Origin: Streptomyces sp. MP131-18
Lineage (GTDB): Bacteria; Actinomycetota; Actinomycetes; Streptomycetales; Streptomycetaceae
Direction of reading: 5' to 3'
NCBI RefSeq assembly: GCF_001984575.1
Contig: NZ_LZNS01000001.1
Coordinates: forward strand, 5,617,682-5,681,681
Length of the DNA: 64,000 nucleotides
Under the pieces are notes generated by a model. It was not told the DNA's origin and ran no database searches. It worked only from the letters and a program-made list of their open reading frames with translations. This document shows positions 43,301 through 50,728 of the stretch, in pieces. Made by a program: the position numbers and the translations under genes. Numbering within the stretch: position 1 is the stretch's first letter; every line of letters begins with the position of its first letter.

Positions 43301-43491
43301 TGCCCCACCTCGAAGAACTCACCCTGCACCGCATCACCGGCCAGAACCTCCGGCCGCTCCGGCGGCTGCCCCGCCTGCGCACCGTCCAACTCTGGGAGCC
43401 CCACGACGTCACCGGAGCCGACGACCTGCCCGGGGTGGCGGTGAGCACAGAGCCGACGTCCCGGTACGGCTACAGCGAACGCCACTGGTAG
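40390..43491 (+). CDS. NACHT NTPase (bacterial NLR-like) with helical N-terminus and C-terminal repeats
   Basis: A 1033-residue NLR-like protein. Residues 1-125 form an all-helical domain of the NACHT N-terminal helical type (VGPVVRKLFRS; AGEIVDRALRSMGPEAG). Residues 193-235 are a short conserved linker (FEDRYRRYVAGRHGQLTIFG). The NACHT core follows: Walker A GVAGSGKT 261-268, Walker B LLLVDGLDEI 341-350, sensor VVTSRPSAVGAGW, NPLMCAVMCALH and FVHRTFQDYLAARE. The last 250 residues contain leucine-rich-like strands (LPLTSVSIYFPPQHV; LTLRGPAPKLHAADW; HLEELTLHRITGQNLRPLRR), an apparent sensor. Bacterial NACHT proteins include proven anti-phage systems, so that role is likely here. GGGAGGGGG precedes ATG 40390. 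Confidence 0.9.
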   Translation: MDPMYLGGRVAAAAVGPVVRKLFRSQPAGAGLVDRPVRLDALLAFRGEKRELSGKDVHRLAGEIVDRALRSMGPEAGELADHREFLRSALADRLLAFGALGMNDVHAVALGADGLARALAKAAGAGPAPDSEAAEFLDSLTRLACVHIIDFFTRRSTFIARTLVEQTRQNQEIADRLKALAERAPGQTATDTEFEDRYRRYVAGRHGQLTIFGLELDTQWPLDDAYLHLELTRTVEEREVPRPPERAERALDGLRRVLLRGVAGSGKTTLVQWLAVTAAERQFGAHLGHFVVRVPFVLPMRTLTRSGQQLPTPADFLSAVGCPHSPPAGWCERVLADGRGLLLVDGLDEIPEERRPAAREWLRELMREFPLTALVVTSRPSAVGAGWLHTDGFADFSLTPMSQQDVATFVHRWHRAAGAGQEAAGALLTAVRSRQDLALLATNPLMCAVMCALHRSSHGYLPRGRTALYEAALRMLLERRDRQRGVETGIALDAQTQTLLLQKIAYWLIRNGHSEIEQDDAEDVIEKAMPLMPHVAAAGTPQTVCRYLVERSGLLREPAEGLVDFVHRTFQDYLAAREAIEARDIPLIVRNAHRDQWEDVVRMAVAHGRPQERARLLKGLVKRGDDVKRHRIRLHLLAAACLEHAPELDPAVREQVTARTAALLPPRTTTEASALARAGQVLVELLPGPEDLADHEALAVIHALRELGGPAALTRLAAFCGHPDDRVEAWLTTAWSHFDAAAYAETILPALRPSSGVLLNSAAQIPHLAASPRSYSAVIGDPRKLLDAGIADKCEALTCFEDVDFSLLHSFSQLREMTVHSPGARLDLTLLADLPLTSVSIYFPPQHVPRGLQRLAHIEEVVLGGVGREHPLTLIPPGTPMTWLVWQDDPHDFSGLAEWPRLRTLTLRGPAPKLHAADWQALAASEINRLYVSVHSAASLLAHGTVLPNVTRLSLAEPPRDFDLVRLAEAVPHLEELTLHRITGQNLRPLRRLPRLRTVQLWEPHDVTGADDLPGVAVSTEPTSRYGYSERHW

Positions 43492-43524
43492 TCCGTGGGG
43501 AAGGCACCCCGATCCTCGCTTGCG

Positions 43525-43571
43525 CTGGAGGGCTGGAGGGCTGGAGGGCTGGAGGGCTGGAGGGCTGGAGG
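43525..43571. repeat. 8-bp tandem repeat, nearly six copies
   Basis: Unit CTGGAGGG repeated five times plus seven bases, without a mismatch, 34 bp beyond the NACHT gene stop. Perfect copies suggest recent slippage. It codes for nothing convincing. Confidence 0.92.
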
Positions 43572-43678
43572 CGTTCCTGGAAGCGAGCGCATCACCGGGT
43601 GTATGTGGGCCTCGGCAGCATCGCCTCGTACGTTCCGCAGGACTTCGCCCGGGTGGCCGGCGGGCCGCGGTCGTCAGC

Positions 43679-43717
43679 GGGTCCGGTGGGAGACGCGAGG
43701 CGTCTCCCACCGGACCC
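43679..43717. terminator. Perfect 18-bp stem terminator
   Basis: GGGTCCGGTGGGAGACGC pairs perfectly with its inverted copy at 43700-43717 around the loop GAG. It lies 21 bp past the 3' end of the leftward protease gene and downstream of the NACHT gene, serving both. Confidence 0.8.
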
Positions 43718-43737
43718 TGCCGCATCCCTTCGTTCCC

Positions 43738-46700
43738 CTACCGGGTCAGGTAGGCGTCGAGGATCGTCTGGCGCGTCGTGTTGCCGTCCGCGTCGGAGAC
43801 CTCGGCCCGGAAGGAGACGGTGCCGTCGGCCGCGGGGTTCTGCACCGTTATCCGACCGTCCTCGACCGGGAGTTCACTCCAGCTCTCCCCGCGGTCGTAG
43901 GAGACCTCGACGGACAGCGCCCCGAGGTTCCCGTCGGCCGCCGTGCCCTCGACGGTCACCGGGACCGGGAAGGTCTCGCCCGCCGGGGCCGAGTTGTCCA
44001 GCGCAAGCTCGGGCGTGAAGCGCACGACCGAGACCGGCAGCTTCTGGTGCTCCTCGCCGGGGGAGTGGGCCGAGGTGAAGGAGAGCGAGGTGGTGACCTC
44101 CGTGCTGACATCCGCCCACGAAGCGCGGTTGACGCTGGTGACCCACTCGTACGCGGCCTCGTCCGGCGGAACGTCGAAGCGCACACACGACTGGATGTAC
44201 GGGGGGAGGAGCTGCCAGTTCCCGCAGGTGCGTCCGTCCTCCGCGGTCCGGAAGACCTCGCCGTTCCGGTACAGCGTGATCGACAATTCGTCGTAGAAGC
44301 CATTGTAAAAGCGGTTGCCCTGGCCGTCGGCGAAGAGATCTACATCGGTGAACAGGCGGTCGCCCCGGCGGGTCAGGTCGGTCTCCATGTTCAGGTAGGG
44401 GCCGAAAACGCCGACGCCCATGGTCAACTCGTAGCTTTCACCGGGCGTGTACTGCTCGACTTCGGTCTGGTAGGTGCCTTCCGACCGGTCGTCGGGGGTG
44501 GGGTGGTCCGCGCCGATGGCCCAGCCCATACCGTCGGCCCTGACGAACTCCGTGGAGGTGCTCGGCAGATCCTCGCCGGGGCTCCCCCAGTCGGACATAC
44601 CGGTGGCCGGGCCGCTCTCCGGCCAGACGAGCGTGGCCCCCTGGTGGTGCTCGGCCCACTGCCCCTGGTGGACGGTCAGCTCGGCCACGTCCTCCTCGCC
44701 GACATGGTCGGTGACGCCGGTGAAGAAGCTGCCGTTGCGGTCGTACGAGGTGTGGTACCGGCCCGCCGCGCCCGTCCAGCCGGCGCTGACGAAGGAGTAG
44801 AAGTCGTCTTCCGGCACTTCGGGACCCAGATGCCTGGTGCGGAAGCCCGCGGGCAACTCACCCGGCAGGATGGCCGTGCGGCCGTACCCGGCGCGGTTGG
44901 TGTATCCGACGATCAGGCTGGTGCGGACGGCGTCCTCCGCGAACACCGACAAGTCGATATCCCGGCCCTCCCGTGCGTCGAAGGTGAGCGTCGTGTCCCC
45001 GGTGATCTCCAGCACCGGCTGCATGAACGACTCGCCGCCGAGCAGGTTGAGATCCTCGTCCAGGATGAACCCGTCGAGCCGGGCGTAGTAGTCGCCCGGG
45101 GGCACGCGCAGGGTCGTCGTCCCGGCGCTGTCGCGAGCACCGTGCGAGAGGGTGCTGACCGTATCGTCGCCGAGGCTCTCCAAGAAGAAGCTCCACTCGG
45201 GGTGCGGTTGGCCGTCGCGGCCGATGGCCTCGATCGTCAGCTCGTGATGTTCGTCCTCGCGGTGCACTGCGCCGGCCGTGTGCACCGACTGGCCGTCACC
45301 GTCCGCGGTGACGAGCACGCTGTAGTCGCCGTTGACCTCGCCGCCGAGACGGGTGTCGACGGTGACCTCGACCGTGGCGGTGCCGCCGGCGGGGACGGTG
45401 ACCTGCTCGGCGTCCAGGGTGAACATGCCGTCCGGTGCCGCGTCCCCGGCCGGGCCGCTGCTCGTCAGGCCGAGGTCCAGGGTGACGTCGTCCTCGCCGA
45501 GGTTGCGGTAGGTCAGCTCCCGGCCGAACGGCGTATCGTCCTCGTGAGGCCACAGCGCGGAGCCGAAGCCGAGGGAGACCGGCTCGGCGATCACCGACTG
45601 CTCGACGGCACTCGCCACGTCGACGCGGCCGGAGCCCTGCTCGAACGCCCCGTGGTCCGGGTTCCATTCGGCGGAGCCGACCAGCGCCGCCCTCACCTGC
45701 TCCCCGGTCAGGCCCGGGTTCCGCTGGAGCAACAGCGCCGCCGCGCCCGCCACATGGGGTGCCGCCATCGAGGTGCCGTCGATGGCGATGTAGCCATCGG
45801 CCACCGGCTCGTTCTCACCGGCCAGGACACTGCCCTCGGCCGCGGCCGCGCCGATGGCGACACCGGGAGCCGTCAGGTCGGGTTTCACCGCGAAATCGCC
45901 CTGGCGGGGGCCGGTGCCGGAGAAGCCGGCCAGTGCGTCCTCGTCGTCCACCGCACCGACCGCCAGCGCCGCGTCGGCCGTGGCCGGGGAGCCGACCGTG
46001 CCCGGGCCTGCGTTTCCCGCCGCGACCACGAACAGCGCGCCGGACTCGGCCGAGAGCCGGTTGACGGCCTCCTCCACCACATCGACGCCGGGTGTGTCGG
46101 AGCTGCCCAGGCTCAGGTTGACGATCTGGGCGTCCTCCTCGACCGCCCACTCCATGCCCTGGACGATCCCGGAGTCGAAACCGAAACCGAAGTCGTCCAG
46201 GACCTTGGCGTTCAACAACTCGGCCCCGGGAGCGACACCGGCGTAGGCCCCGTCCGAGTGGGCTCCGGTGCCGGCGGCGATCGACGCCACATGCGTTCCG
46301 TGCCCGAAGTGGTCGTGGGCGTCGGGCGTGCCGGCGAAGTTGGCCTGGGCGACGACCTTGCTGCCGGCCAGGTCCGGGTGTGACGTGTCGATGCCGGTGT
46401 CCAGTACCGCGATGGTCACGCCATCGCCCTCGTAACCCGCCTCCCACACCTCCGGGGCCCCGATCTGACCGGTGCTGGTGTCGAGTTGGGCGCGGTTGAG
46501 TCCGTCGAGGGCAAGCGTGGCGACGGCGGAGGACGCGGAGCCGAGTGTGCCGGGGCCGGTCAGCGCCGCCCAGACGCCGGCGGCATCCTGGTCGGCCACG
46601 GTGAGGGCCTCGCCGTTGATGCTTTCCAACTCGGCCCGCACCTGTGGGGCCGATCCGTCGAAGAGCCGTGCGGGGCGTTCTCCTTCGTAGGTGATGATGA

Positions 46701-47097
46701 CCGGGGTGCCCTCACCGGCCAGCCGCTGGTACTGCGGGCGGCTCAGTTCCGATACGTTGAAAAGCTGCTGGTCGACGATTCCCTGCCGGATGAGCGGCTC
46801 GGCGTCACTCGGCACGACGAGGAGTCCCTCCTCGGTGCGGCGCACCGAGAAGGCAATCTGCTCGCGGCCCTCGCCCCGGACCACGGACGCCACCTCGCCG
46901 TCGGACCGGAGCAGCACCCGGTCGCCCGTGATCAGGGTGACCTCCCCGGTGGCCCCCGGGGCTACGGGAGCCACCGGGGCCGCCACGGCCACGGGTGCGG
47001 GTGCGGGTGCGGACTGTGTGGCGGCGGCCGGGGGGACGGTGATCAGACCCGCCGCCATGGTGAACAGAGCGGCTGTGACCTGCGTCTGTCTCTTCAT
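43738..47097 (-). CDS. Secreted subtilisin-like serine peptidase (S8) with long C-terminal region
   Basis: A 1119-residue exported subtilase. Signal peptide 1-27 (MKRQTQVTAALFTMAAGLIT, PPAAA) is followed by a propeptide (GEVTLITGDRVLLRSDGEVA). The S8 catalytic triad is Asp233 (IAVLDTGIDTSHPDL), His266 (FGHGTHVASIAAGT) and Ser443 (IDGTSMAAPHVAGAAALLLQ), with the oxyanion Asn in VVAAGNAGPGT. The 600 residues after it hold beta-sandwich domains of the Fn3-like/DUF11 kind (VTVPAGGTATVEVTVDTRLG; GALSVEVSYDRGESWSELPV). These large Streptomyces subtilases degrade extracellular protein. The ribosome site is weak. Confidence 0.93.
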   Translation of the reverse strand: MKRQTQVTAALFTMAAGLITVPPAAATQSAPAPAPVAVAAPVAPVAPGATGEVTLITGDRVLLRSDGEVASVVRGEGREQIAFSVRRTEEGLLVVPSDAEPLIRQGIVDQQLFNVSELSRPQYQRLAGEGTPVIITYEGERPARLFDGSAPQVRAELESINGEALTVADQDAAGVWAALTGPGTLGSASSAVATLALDGLNRAQLDTSTGQIGAPEVWEAGYEGDGVTIAVLDTGIDTSHPDLAGSKVVAQANFAGTPDAHDHFGHGTHVASIAAGTGAHSDGAYAGVAPGAELLNAKVLDDFGFGFDSGIVQGMEWAVEEDAQIVNLSLGSSDTPGVDVVEEAVNRLSAESGALFVVAAGNAGPGTVGSPATADAALAVGAVDDEDALAGFSGTGPRQGDFAVKPDLTAPGVAIGAAAAEGSVLAGENEPVADGYIAIDGTSMAAPHVAGAAALLLQRNPGLTGEQVRAALVGSAEWNPDHGAFEQGSGRVDVASAVEQSVIAEPVSLGFGSALWPHEDDTPFGRELTYRNLGEDDVTLDLGLTSSGPAGDAAPDGMFTLDAEQVTVPAGGTATVEVTVDTRLGGEVNGDYSVLVTADGDGQSVHTAGAVHREDEHHELTIEAIGRDGQPHPEWSFFLESLGDDTVSTLSHGARDSAGTTTLRVPPGDYYARLDGFILDEDLNLLGGESFMQPVLEITGDTTLTFDAREGRDIDLSVFAEDAVRTSLIVGYTNRAGYGRTAILPGELPAGFRTRHLGPEVPEDDFYSFVSAGWTGAAGRYHTSYDRNGSFFTGVTDHVGEEDVAELTVHQGQWAEHHQGATLVWPESGPATGMSDWGSPGEDLPSTSTEFVRADGMGWAIGADHPTPDDRSEGTYQTEVEQYTPGESYELTMGVGVFGPYLNMETDLTRRGDRLFTDVDLFADGQGNRFYNGFYDELSITLYRNGEVFRTAEDGRTCGNWQLLPPYIQSCVRFDVPPDEAAYEWVTSVNRASWADVSTEVTTSLSFTSAHSPGEEHQKLPVSVVRFTPELALDNSAPAGETFPVPVTVEGTAADGNLGALSVEVSYDRGESWSELPVEDGRITVQNPAADGTVSFRAEVSDADGNTTRQTILDAYLTR

Positions 47098-47159
47098 AGC
47101 GCGGCAGCCTAGGACGGGGAAACGTGCCGTGGGCGGCGGAGCGGGAAGAAGTGATTCCG

Positions 47160-47750
47160 ATGGCCAGGATCAGGTCAAGTTCGCTCATCCCCCGCCCGGT
47201 CGGCCCGGCCGGCCCGGCTGGTTACCGGAACGGGCCGGGCGCCGACGGGCGGCACACGGTGGCCACCGACGGCAGCCCGGACTCCGGCACCCCGCCGGCG
47301 CAGGGCGCGACGCAGGACCTGCCGTCCGGCGACCCGGGGTCGGGCAACTACTGGATCAACGACGACGGCCGGTCGAGCGGCGACGGCACGGTCACGTACC
47401 AGGGCACCTGGAACTCCGGCAGCGGCTGCGCGGCCCGGTGCCTCTGGAGCGACGACCACTGGAGCGATCAGGCCGGGAACACCGCGACGTTCCGCTTCAC
47501 CGGCACCGGGACCGCGCTGCTCTCCGTGCAGGACACCGGCAACGGCATCGCCGCGATCAGCGTCCACGGGGGCCCGGAGGAACGTGTCGACTTCCACGGC
47601 CCGATCCGGACGGGCGAGACCCTCCAGTACCTCAGCCCGCGGCTGCCGTACGGCGAGCACACCCTCCAGATCCGGGTCACCGGCGAGCACAACCCCGAGC
47701 CGGGGGCGGCGTTCGTGAGCGTGGACCGCGCCGAGGTCTACACCGACTGA
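47160..47750 (+). CDS. Small carbohydrate-binding-like beta-sandwich protein
   Basis: A protein of about 196 residues dominated by one beta-sandwich unit: GNYWINDDGRSSGDGTVTYQ, SDQAGNTATFRFTGTGTALL, GEHTLQIRVTGEHNPEPGAA, FVSVDRAEVYTD. This pattern (W..D, F.GTG, L..G.H.L.I...G......A.V.VD) is that of glycosidase-attached carbohydrate-binding or Ig-like modules. No signal peptide is visible from any nearby start, so it may be the C-terminal remnant of a larger secreted enzyme. The start is uncertain (ATG 47160 or GTG 47151). It is divergent from the subtilase by 62 bp, and its last 13 bp overlap the next, convergent gene. Confidence 0.55.
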   Translation: MARIRSSSLIPRPVGPAGPAGYRNGPGADGRHTVATDGSPDSGTPPAQGATQDLPSGDPGSGNYWINDDGRSSGDGTVTYQGTWNSGSGCAARCLWSDDHWSDQAGNTATFRFTGTGTALLSVQDTGNGIAAISVHGGPEERVDFHGPIRTGETLQYLSPRLPYGEHTLQIRVTGEHNPEPGAAFVSVDRAEVYTD

Positions 47751-48799
47751 GATCCGGCACCGGAAAGGGCGGCGGCTCGGCCGGCCGGCGTGCGTTCGCG
47801 CCAGGCGTCCAGCAGGCGGTCGGCCGAGCCGTCGACCGGGCCCACCGCGTCGGACAGCGTGGCCGGGTCGGGGAGTTCGGCGGCGTCCACCGCGTCCGGC
47901 GCCTCGGCCGGGTCGGTGATCGTCGCGGAGCAGACGGACAACAGGTAGTCGGGGACGGACAGTTCCCGGTCCACGCAGCCGACGAGCGGGGTGCCGACGG
48001 CGGCGACCAGGGGGAAGACGGTGCCGGGTATGCCGATCGCCGCCTCGGCGCGCGCCGAGGCGATCACGGAAGGAACGGTGCTGATCTCGTACCGCTCCCA
48101 CAGCGAACGGTCCTCGCGCGGGTGCAGGCCGACCAGGACGCGCTTGCCCGCCGCAGCCAGCCGTTCGGCCGACCGGAGCAGCAACTCGGTGCCGGGCGCC
48201 GCGTCCCCGGTCAGGTCGGGGCGGGTGACGCTGGTCAGCACGAGCACCAGGTCCCGTTCGGGGCGGCGCTGGGGGAGGTCGTCGGTCTGCGGCGAGCCCA
48301 CCACCCGCACCGGGCGCCTGGTGCCGAAGCAGTCGGCGAACGCCCGCCCCTCCGCCGGGGACGAGGCGGTGAACAGGCGGACGCGACGCCGCAGTTCGCG
48401 CGCCCGCGGCGCCTCGACCGGCAGTTGGTAGGCCAGCGCGGAGGCGTTGAGGGGCAGCCGGCGGAACCGCGCGGCGCAGTCCGCGGGCCAGTCGCCCGCG
48501 CCGGTGACCACGAGCAGGTCCGCCTCGGGCGCGTCGGCGGGGGTGGCGACCTGGACGGGGTCGCCGGGGTCGACGCCCGCGTAGTCGGGGACGAGTTGGG
48601 TGAGGTCCCAGCGGCGGCGCAGGGCCTCGTCGAGGAGCGGGGCGACATGGTAGGTGCCCCAGGGCTCGTTGGTGGCGATCAGCGCACGGAGCGGCCGGGG
48701 CCGGCGCGCCCAGGCGGCCGAACCGGCGAGGCCGGCCCCGGCGGTTCCGCCCAGGAGCCCGCCCAGCACGGAACGGCGCGACAGTTGCGTATCGATCAT
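47738..48799 (-). CDS. Tat-exported protein, glycosyltransferase-like
   Basis: A 353-residue protein with a twin-arginine signal (QLSRRSVLGGLLGGTAGAGL, cleaved after AAWA). The body has Rossmann-like strands: LRALIATNEPWGTYHVAPLL, ADLLVVTGAGDWP, RPVRVVGSPQTDD, KRVLVGLHPREDRS and FPLVAAVGTPLVGCVD. The pattern of two nucleotide-sugar-type halves recalls CDP-glycerol or GT-B-type enzymes, but for an exported protein this is unusual, and I could not identify a substrate site. Start ATG 48799 lies next to the RR motif without a clear ribosome site. Confidence 0.6.
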   Translation of the reverse strand: MIDTQLSRRSVLGGLLGGTAGAGLAGSAAWARRPRPLRALIATNEPWGTYHVAPLLDEALRRRWDLTQLVPDYAGVDPGDPVQVATPADAPEADLLVVTGAGDWPADCAARFRRLPLNASALAYQLPVEAPRARELRRRVRLFTASSPAEGRAFADCFGTRRPVRVVGSPQTDDLPQRRPERDLVLVLTSVTRPDLTGDAAPGTELLLRSAERLAAAGKRVLVGLHPREDRSLWERYEISTVPSVIASARAEAAIGIPGTVFPLVAAVGTPLVGCVDRELSVPDYLLSVCSATITDPAEAPDAVDAAELPDPATLSDAVGPVDGSADRLLDAWRERTPAGRAAALSGAGSQSV

Positions 48800-48942
48800 G
48801 AACGCCAACGTAGTGTCCGAGTTCGACCGTTGTGTGAACAGATTGTTCCGCTCAGAAGGCCACCCCACGGCGACCGGTGCGGCGTACCCTGAGGTGAGCG
48901 CGCCGTCACGGTCGGTCGGCGCGGGTCGGGGGGTGGAGTCCG

Positions 48943-49680
48943 GTGGGACAGGAGCTGGTGCCGTGGGGTCCCTGGGGCCCCCACGACCGGGACGGGCCGG
49001 GCGACGAGCCCGCCCCCGAGCCGCCCTGGGGCTCTCTCGACCAGTACCTCTGGTACACGTGCGACATCCTCCGAGACCACCTCGCGGGCACGCTCGACCA
49101 GCGCCCCGTGATCGCCACCACCGCCCGACTCCGGCCGGGTGAGCGGCCGTTGGCCGTCGGCCCGGCGGTCTTCCTCAGCTGGCGCGCGGTCGGCGACGGA
49201 AGCTGGACGCACAGCAGCGTCGTGGCGTTCGGTCACCCGGCGCTGGTCGCGGGCACGCTGCTCGGCTCGGCAATGGGAAACCACGCGCGGCGCCGCGCCG
49301 CGCAGGCCGCCGCCCAGCCGCGCTGGGTGCCCGAGGCGTCGGGCGAGGTGGTGATCACCGACCTCGGCTTCCACTTCCTCAACCCCGTGGCCGCCGCCTA
49401 CAGCTGGAACTGGGACATGCTCAACTCCGTGGAGCTGGTCGGCCCCGAGCGGCTTCAGTGCGGCTTCACCGGCGGACACGGACAGCACGTCGCGGCCCAA
49501 CTGCACACGTCCTGGGCGTCGTTGATCTTCGTGCTGGCGGCGCTGCACGCGTTCCCCGCCCATCCGCGGCTGCTGGCCTGCGCGTGGCTGCCCCCGGGTT
49601 TCGAGCAGCGGTGCACGCGGCTGGGCTATCCCCTCCGCCTCCCCGACCGCCTCAGACCCGCGGGACCGGCGCCCTCCTGA
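48943..49680 (+). CDS. Uncharacterised cytoplasmic protein with PH/GRAM-like segment
   Basis: A 245-residue protein not placed in a named family. The N-terminus is Pro/Asp-rich. Residues 30-110 read PPWGSLDQYLWYTCDILRDH and RLRPGERPLAVGPAVFLSWR. Residues 130-220 look like a small beta-barrel plus helix (SGEVVITDLGFHFLNPVAAA; WDMLNSVELVGPERLQ; WASLIFVLAALHAFPAH), comparable in layout to PH/GRAM-like bacterial domains. There is no signal peptide or transmembrane helix. A TACCCT -10-like hexamer lies about 50 bp upstream of GTG 48943. Confidence 0.6.
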   Translation: MGQELVPWGPWGPHDRDGPGDEPAPEPPWGSLDQYLWYTCDILRDHLAGTLDQRPVIATTARLRPGERPLAVGPAVFLSWRAVGDGSWTHSSVVAFGHPALVAGTLLGSAMGNHARRRAAQAAAQPRWVPEASGEVVITDLGFHFLNPVAAAYSWNWDMLNSVELVGPERLQCGFTGGHGQHVAAQLHTSWASLIFVLAALHAFPAHPRLLACAWLPPGFEQRCTRLGYPLRLPDRLRPAGPAPS

Positions 49681-49740
49681 GCAGGGGCGGCGGCGGCCGT
49701 GCGGCGGCACGCCGGCCACTGGAGTTGTCCGTTTTTCGTA

Positions 49741-49769
49741 TTCAAGTCGCCCGGCTCCGCTTCTAGATT
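49741..49769 (+). promoter_or_regulatory. Candidate promoter for the lamin-tail protein gene
   Basis: TTCAAG (49741-49746), 17 bases, then TAGATT (49764-49769), 41 bp upstream of the ATG. The -10 fits TANNNT and the -35 is a weak match. Confidence 0.4.
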
Positions 49770-49810
49770 CGGTCGCGGGCATCTTCGCCCAGGGAGGGAG
49801 CAGGTCGTCC

Positions 49811-50665
49811 ATGGGGAACATTGAAACCAGCGGTGCCTGGCACGCCAGGGACTACGCGTCGATGTTTGTCGGTCTGAAAACGAATCACGTCAGATGGGGC
49901 AACGTCCCGGACAGCAGGAGAAGCGGTTACCGCTTCGGGGGTAATCCCCGGGCCGAGGCAGTGCTCGACGGTTCCGAGTTCGTGCTGGGTACCCTTACAC
50001 ACCACAATTTCCGCATTCCCCCGCTGCCGCACTCGCAGTTCTACGTGTATCTCGACGTCAAGGTGACCTTCAAGGACAACGGGACCACGATTCCCCTGCC
50101 TTCCTTGAGATTCCACCACCACGAGACGCCCAACATCGGCGGTGACCGGGACGATGTGGTCCACCTGCCGACAGTCGACATGCACCCGACGGTGCAGATC
50201 GGCTCCGAGCTCTACCGGATGAACATCACCGGATTCTCGACGACCACAGAACGCCACGCGGAATGGTTCCACAGCCCCGAGAACGACCGCAGCCACGCGC
50301 AGCTCAAGGCCCAGCTCGCCCGCGTCGGGGAGGAGAACAGCTACATCTCGCACGTGGAGGTGGGCGGTGACAGGTCGAGGCAGGAAGCCGACGAATACGT
50401 CGAGATCCTGAACGGCGGCGCCGAACAGGTCGACATCTCCGGCTGGACGCTCCGGGCCGACGAGGCCGGCCACGCCTTCACCTTCCCGCCCGGCTCGACC
50501 GTCGGACCCGGCCGCCGGGTCCGGGTCTACACCAACGAGGTCAACCGCGAATACGGCGGCTATTCCTACGGAATCGGGCAGCAGGTCTGGAACGAGGAGG
50601 GCGACACCGCGCTCCTTGAGGACGCCAACGGGAACATGGTCTCGGCCTTTCCCTACGGCGGCTAG
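49811..50665 (+). CDS. Choice-of-anchor K plus lamin-tail domain protein
   Basis: A 284-residue protein in two parts. Residues 15-155 resemble the choice-of-anchor K domain (VRWGNVPDSRRSGYRFGGNP; EFVLGTLTHHNFRIPP; YVYLDVKVTFKDNGTTIPLP). Residues 180-284 are a lamin tail domain (ISHVEVGGDRSRQEADEYVE, ILNGGAEQVDISGWTLRADE, HAFTFPPGSTVGPGRRVRVY, WNEEGDTALLEDANGNMVS). Lamin-tail domains in bacteria are usually attached to secreted nucleases or surface proteins, but no signal peptide is seen here. GGGAGGGAG precedes the ATG. It is a single-gene unit with its own promoter and terminator. The function is unknown. Confidence 0.75.
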   Translation: MGNIETSGAWHARDYASMFVGLKTNHVRWGNVPDSRRSGYRFGGNPRAEAVLDGSEFVLGTLTHHNFRIPPLPHSQFYVYLDVKVTFKDNGTTIPLPSLRFHHHETPNIGGDRDDVVHLPTVDMHPTVQIGSELYRMNITGFSTTTERHAEWFHSPENDRSHAQLKAQLARVGEENSYISHVEVGGDRSRQEADEYVEILNGGAEQVDISGWTLRADEAGHAFTFPPGSTVGPGRRVRVYTNEVNREYGGYSYGIGQQVWNEEGDTALLEDANGNMVSAFPYGG

Positions 50666-50671
50666 GTCCGG

Positions 50672-50717
50672 GTTCCCGAATGCCGGGGACCGGAGCCGGT
50701 CCCCGGCATTCGGGAAC
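50672..50717. terminator. Perfect 20-bp stem bidirectional terminator
   Basis: GTTCCCGAATGCCGGGGACC pairs perfectly with its inverted copy at 50698-50717 around a six-base loop. It separates the convergent lamin-tail and GH97 genes. Confidence 0.85.
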
Positions 50718-50728
50718 GTCCGTCCAGG

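Noticed and set aside
43525..43571. Tandem repeat as a CRISPR array
   Set aside because: Units are 8 bp and contiguous without spacers, and there are no cas genes.
43495..46383. 962-residue plus-strand open frame opposite the subtilase
   Set aside because: It lies antisense to a complete catalytic triad and signal peptide; no domain is visible in it.
48836..48848. GAACA-GAT-TGTTC palindrome as a LexA/SOS box
   Set aside because: The actinobacterial box is GAAC-N4-GTTC; here the spacing is five and flanking bases do not match. It may still be another protein's site.
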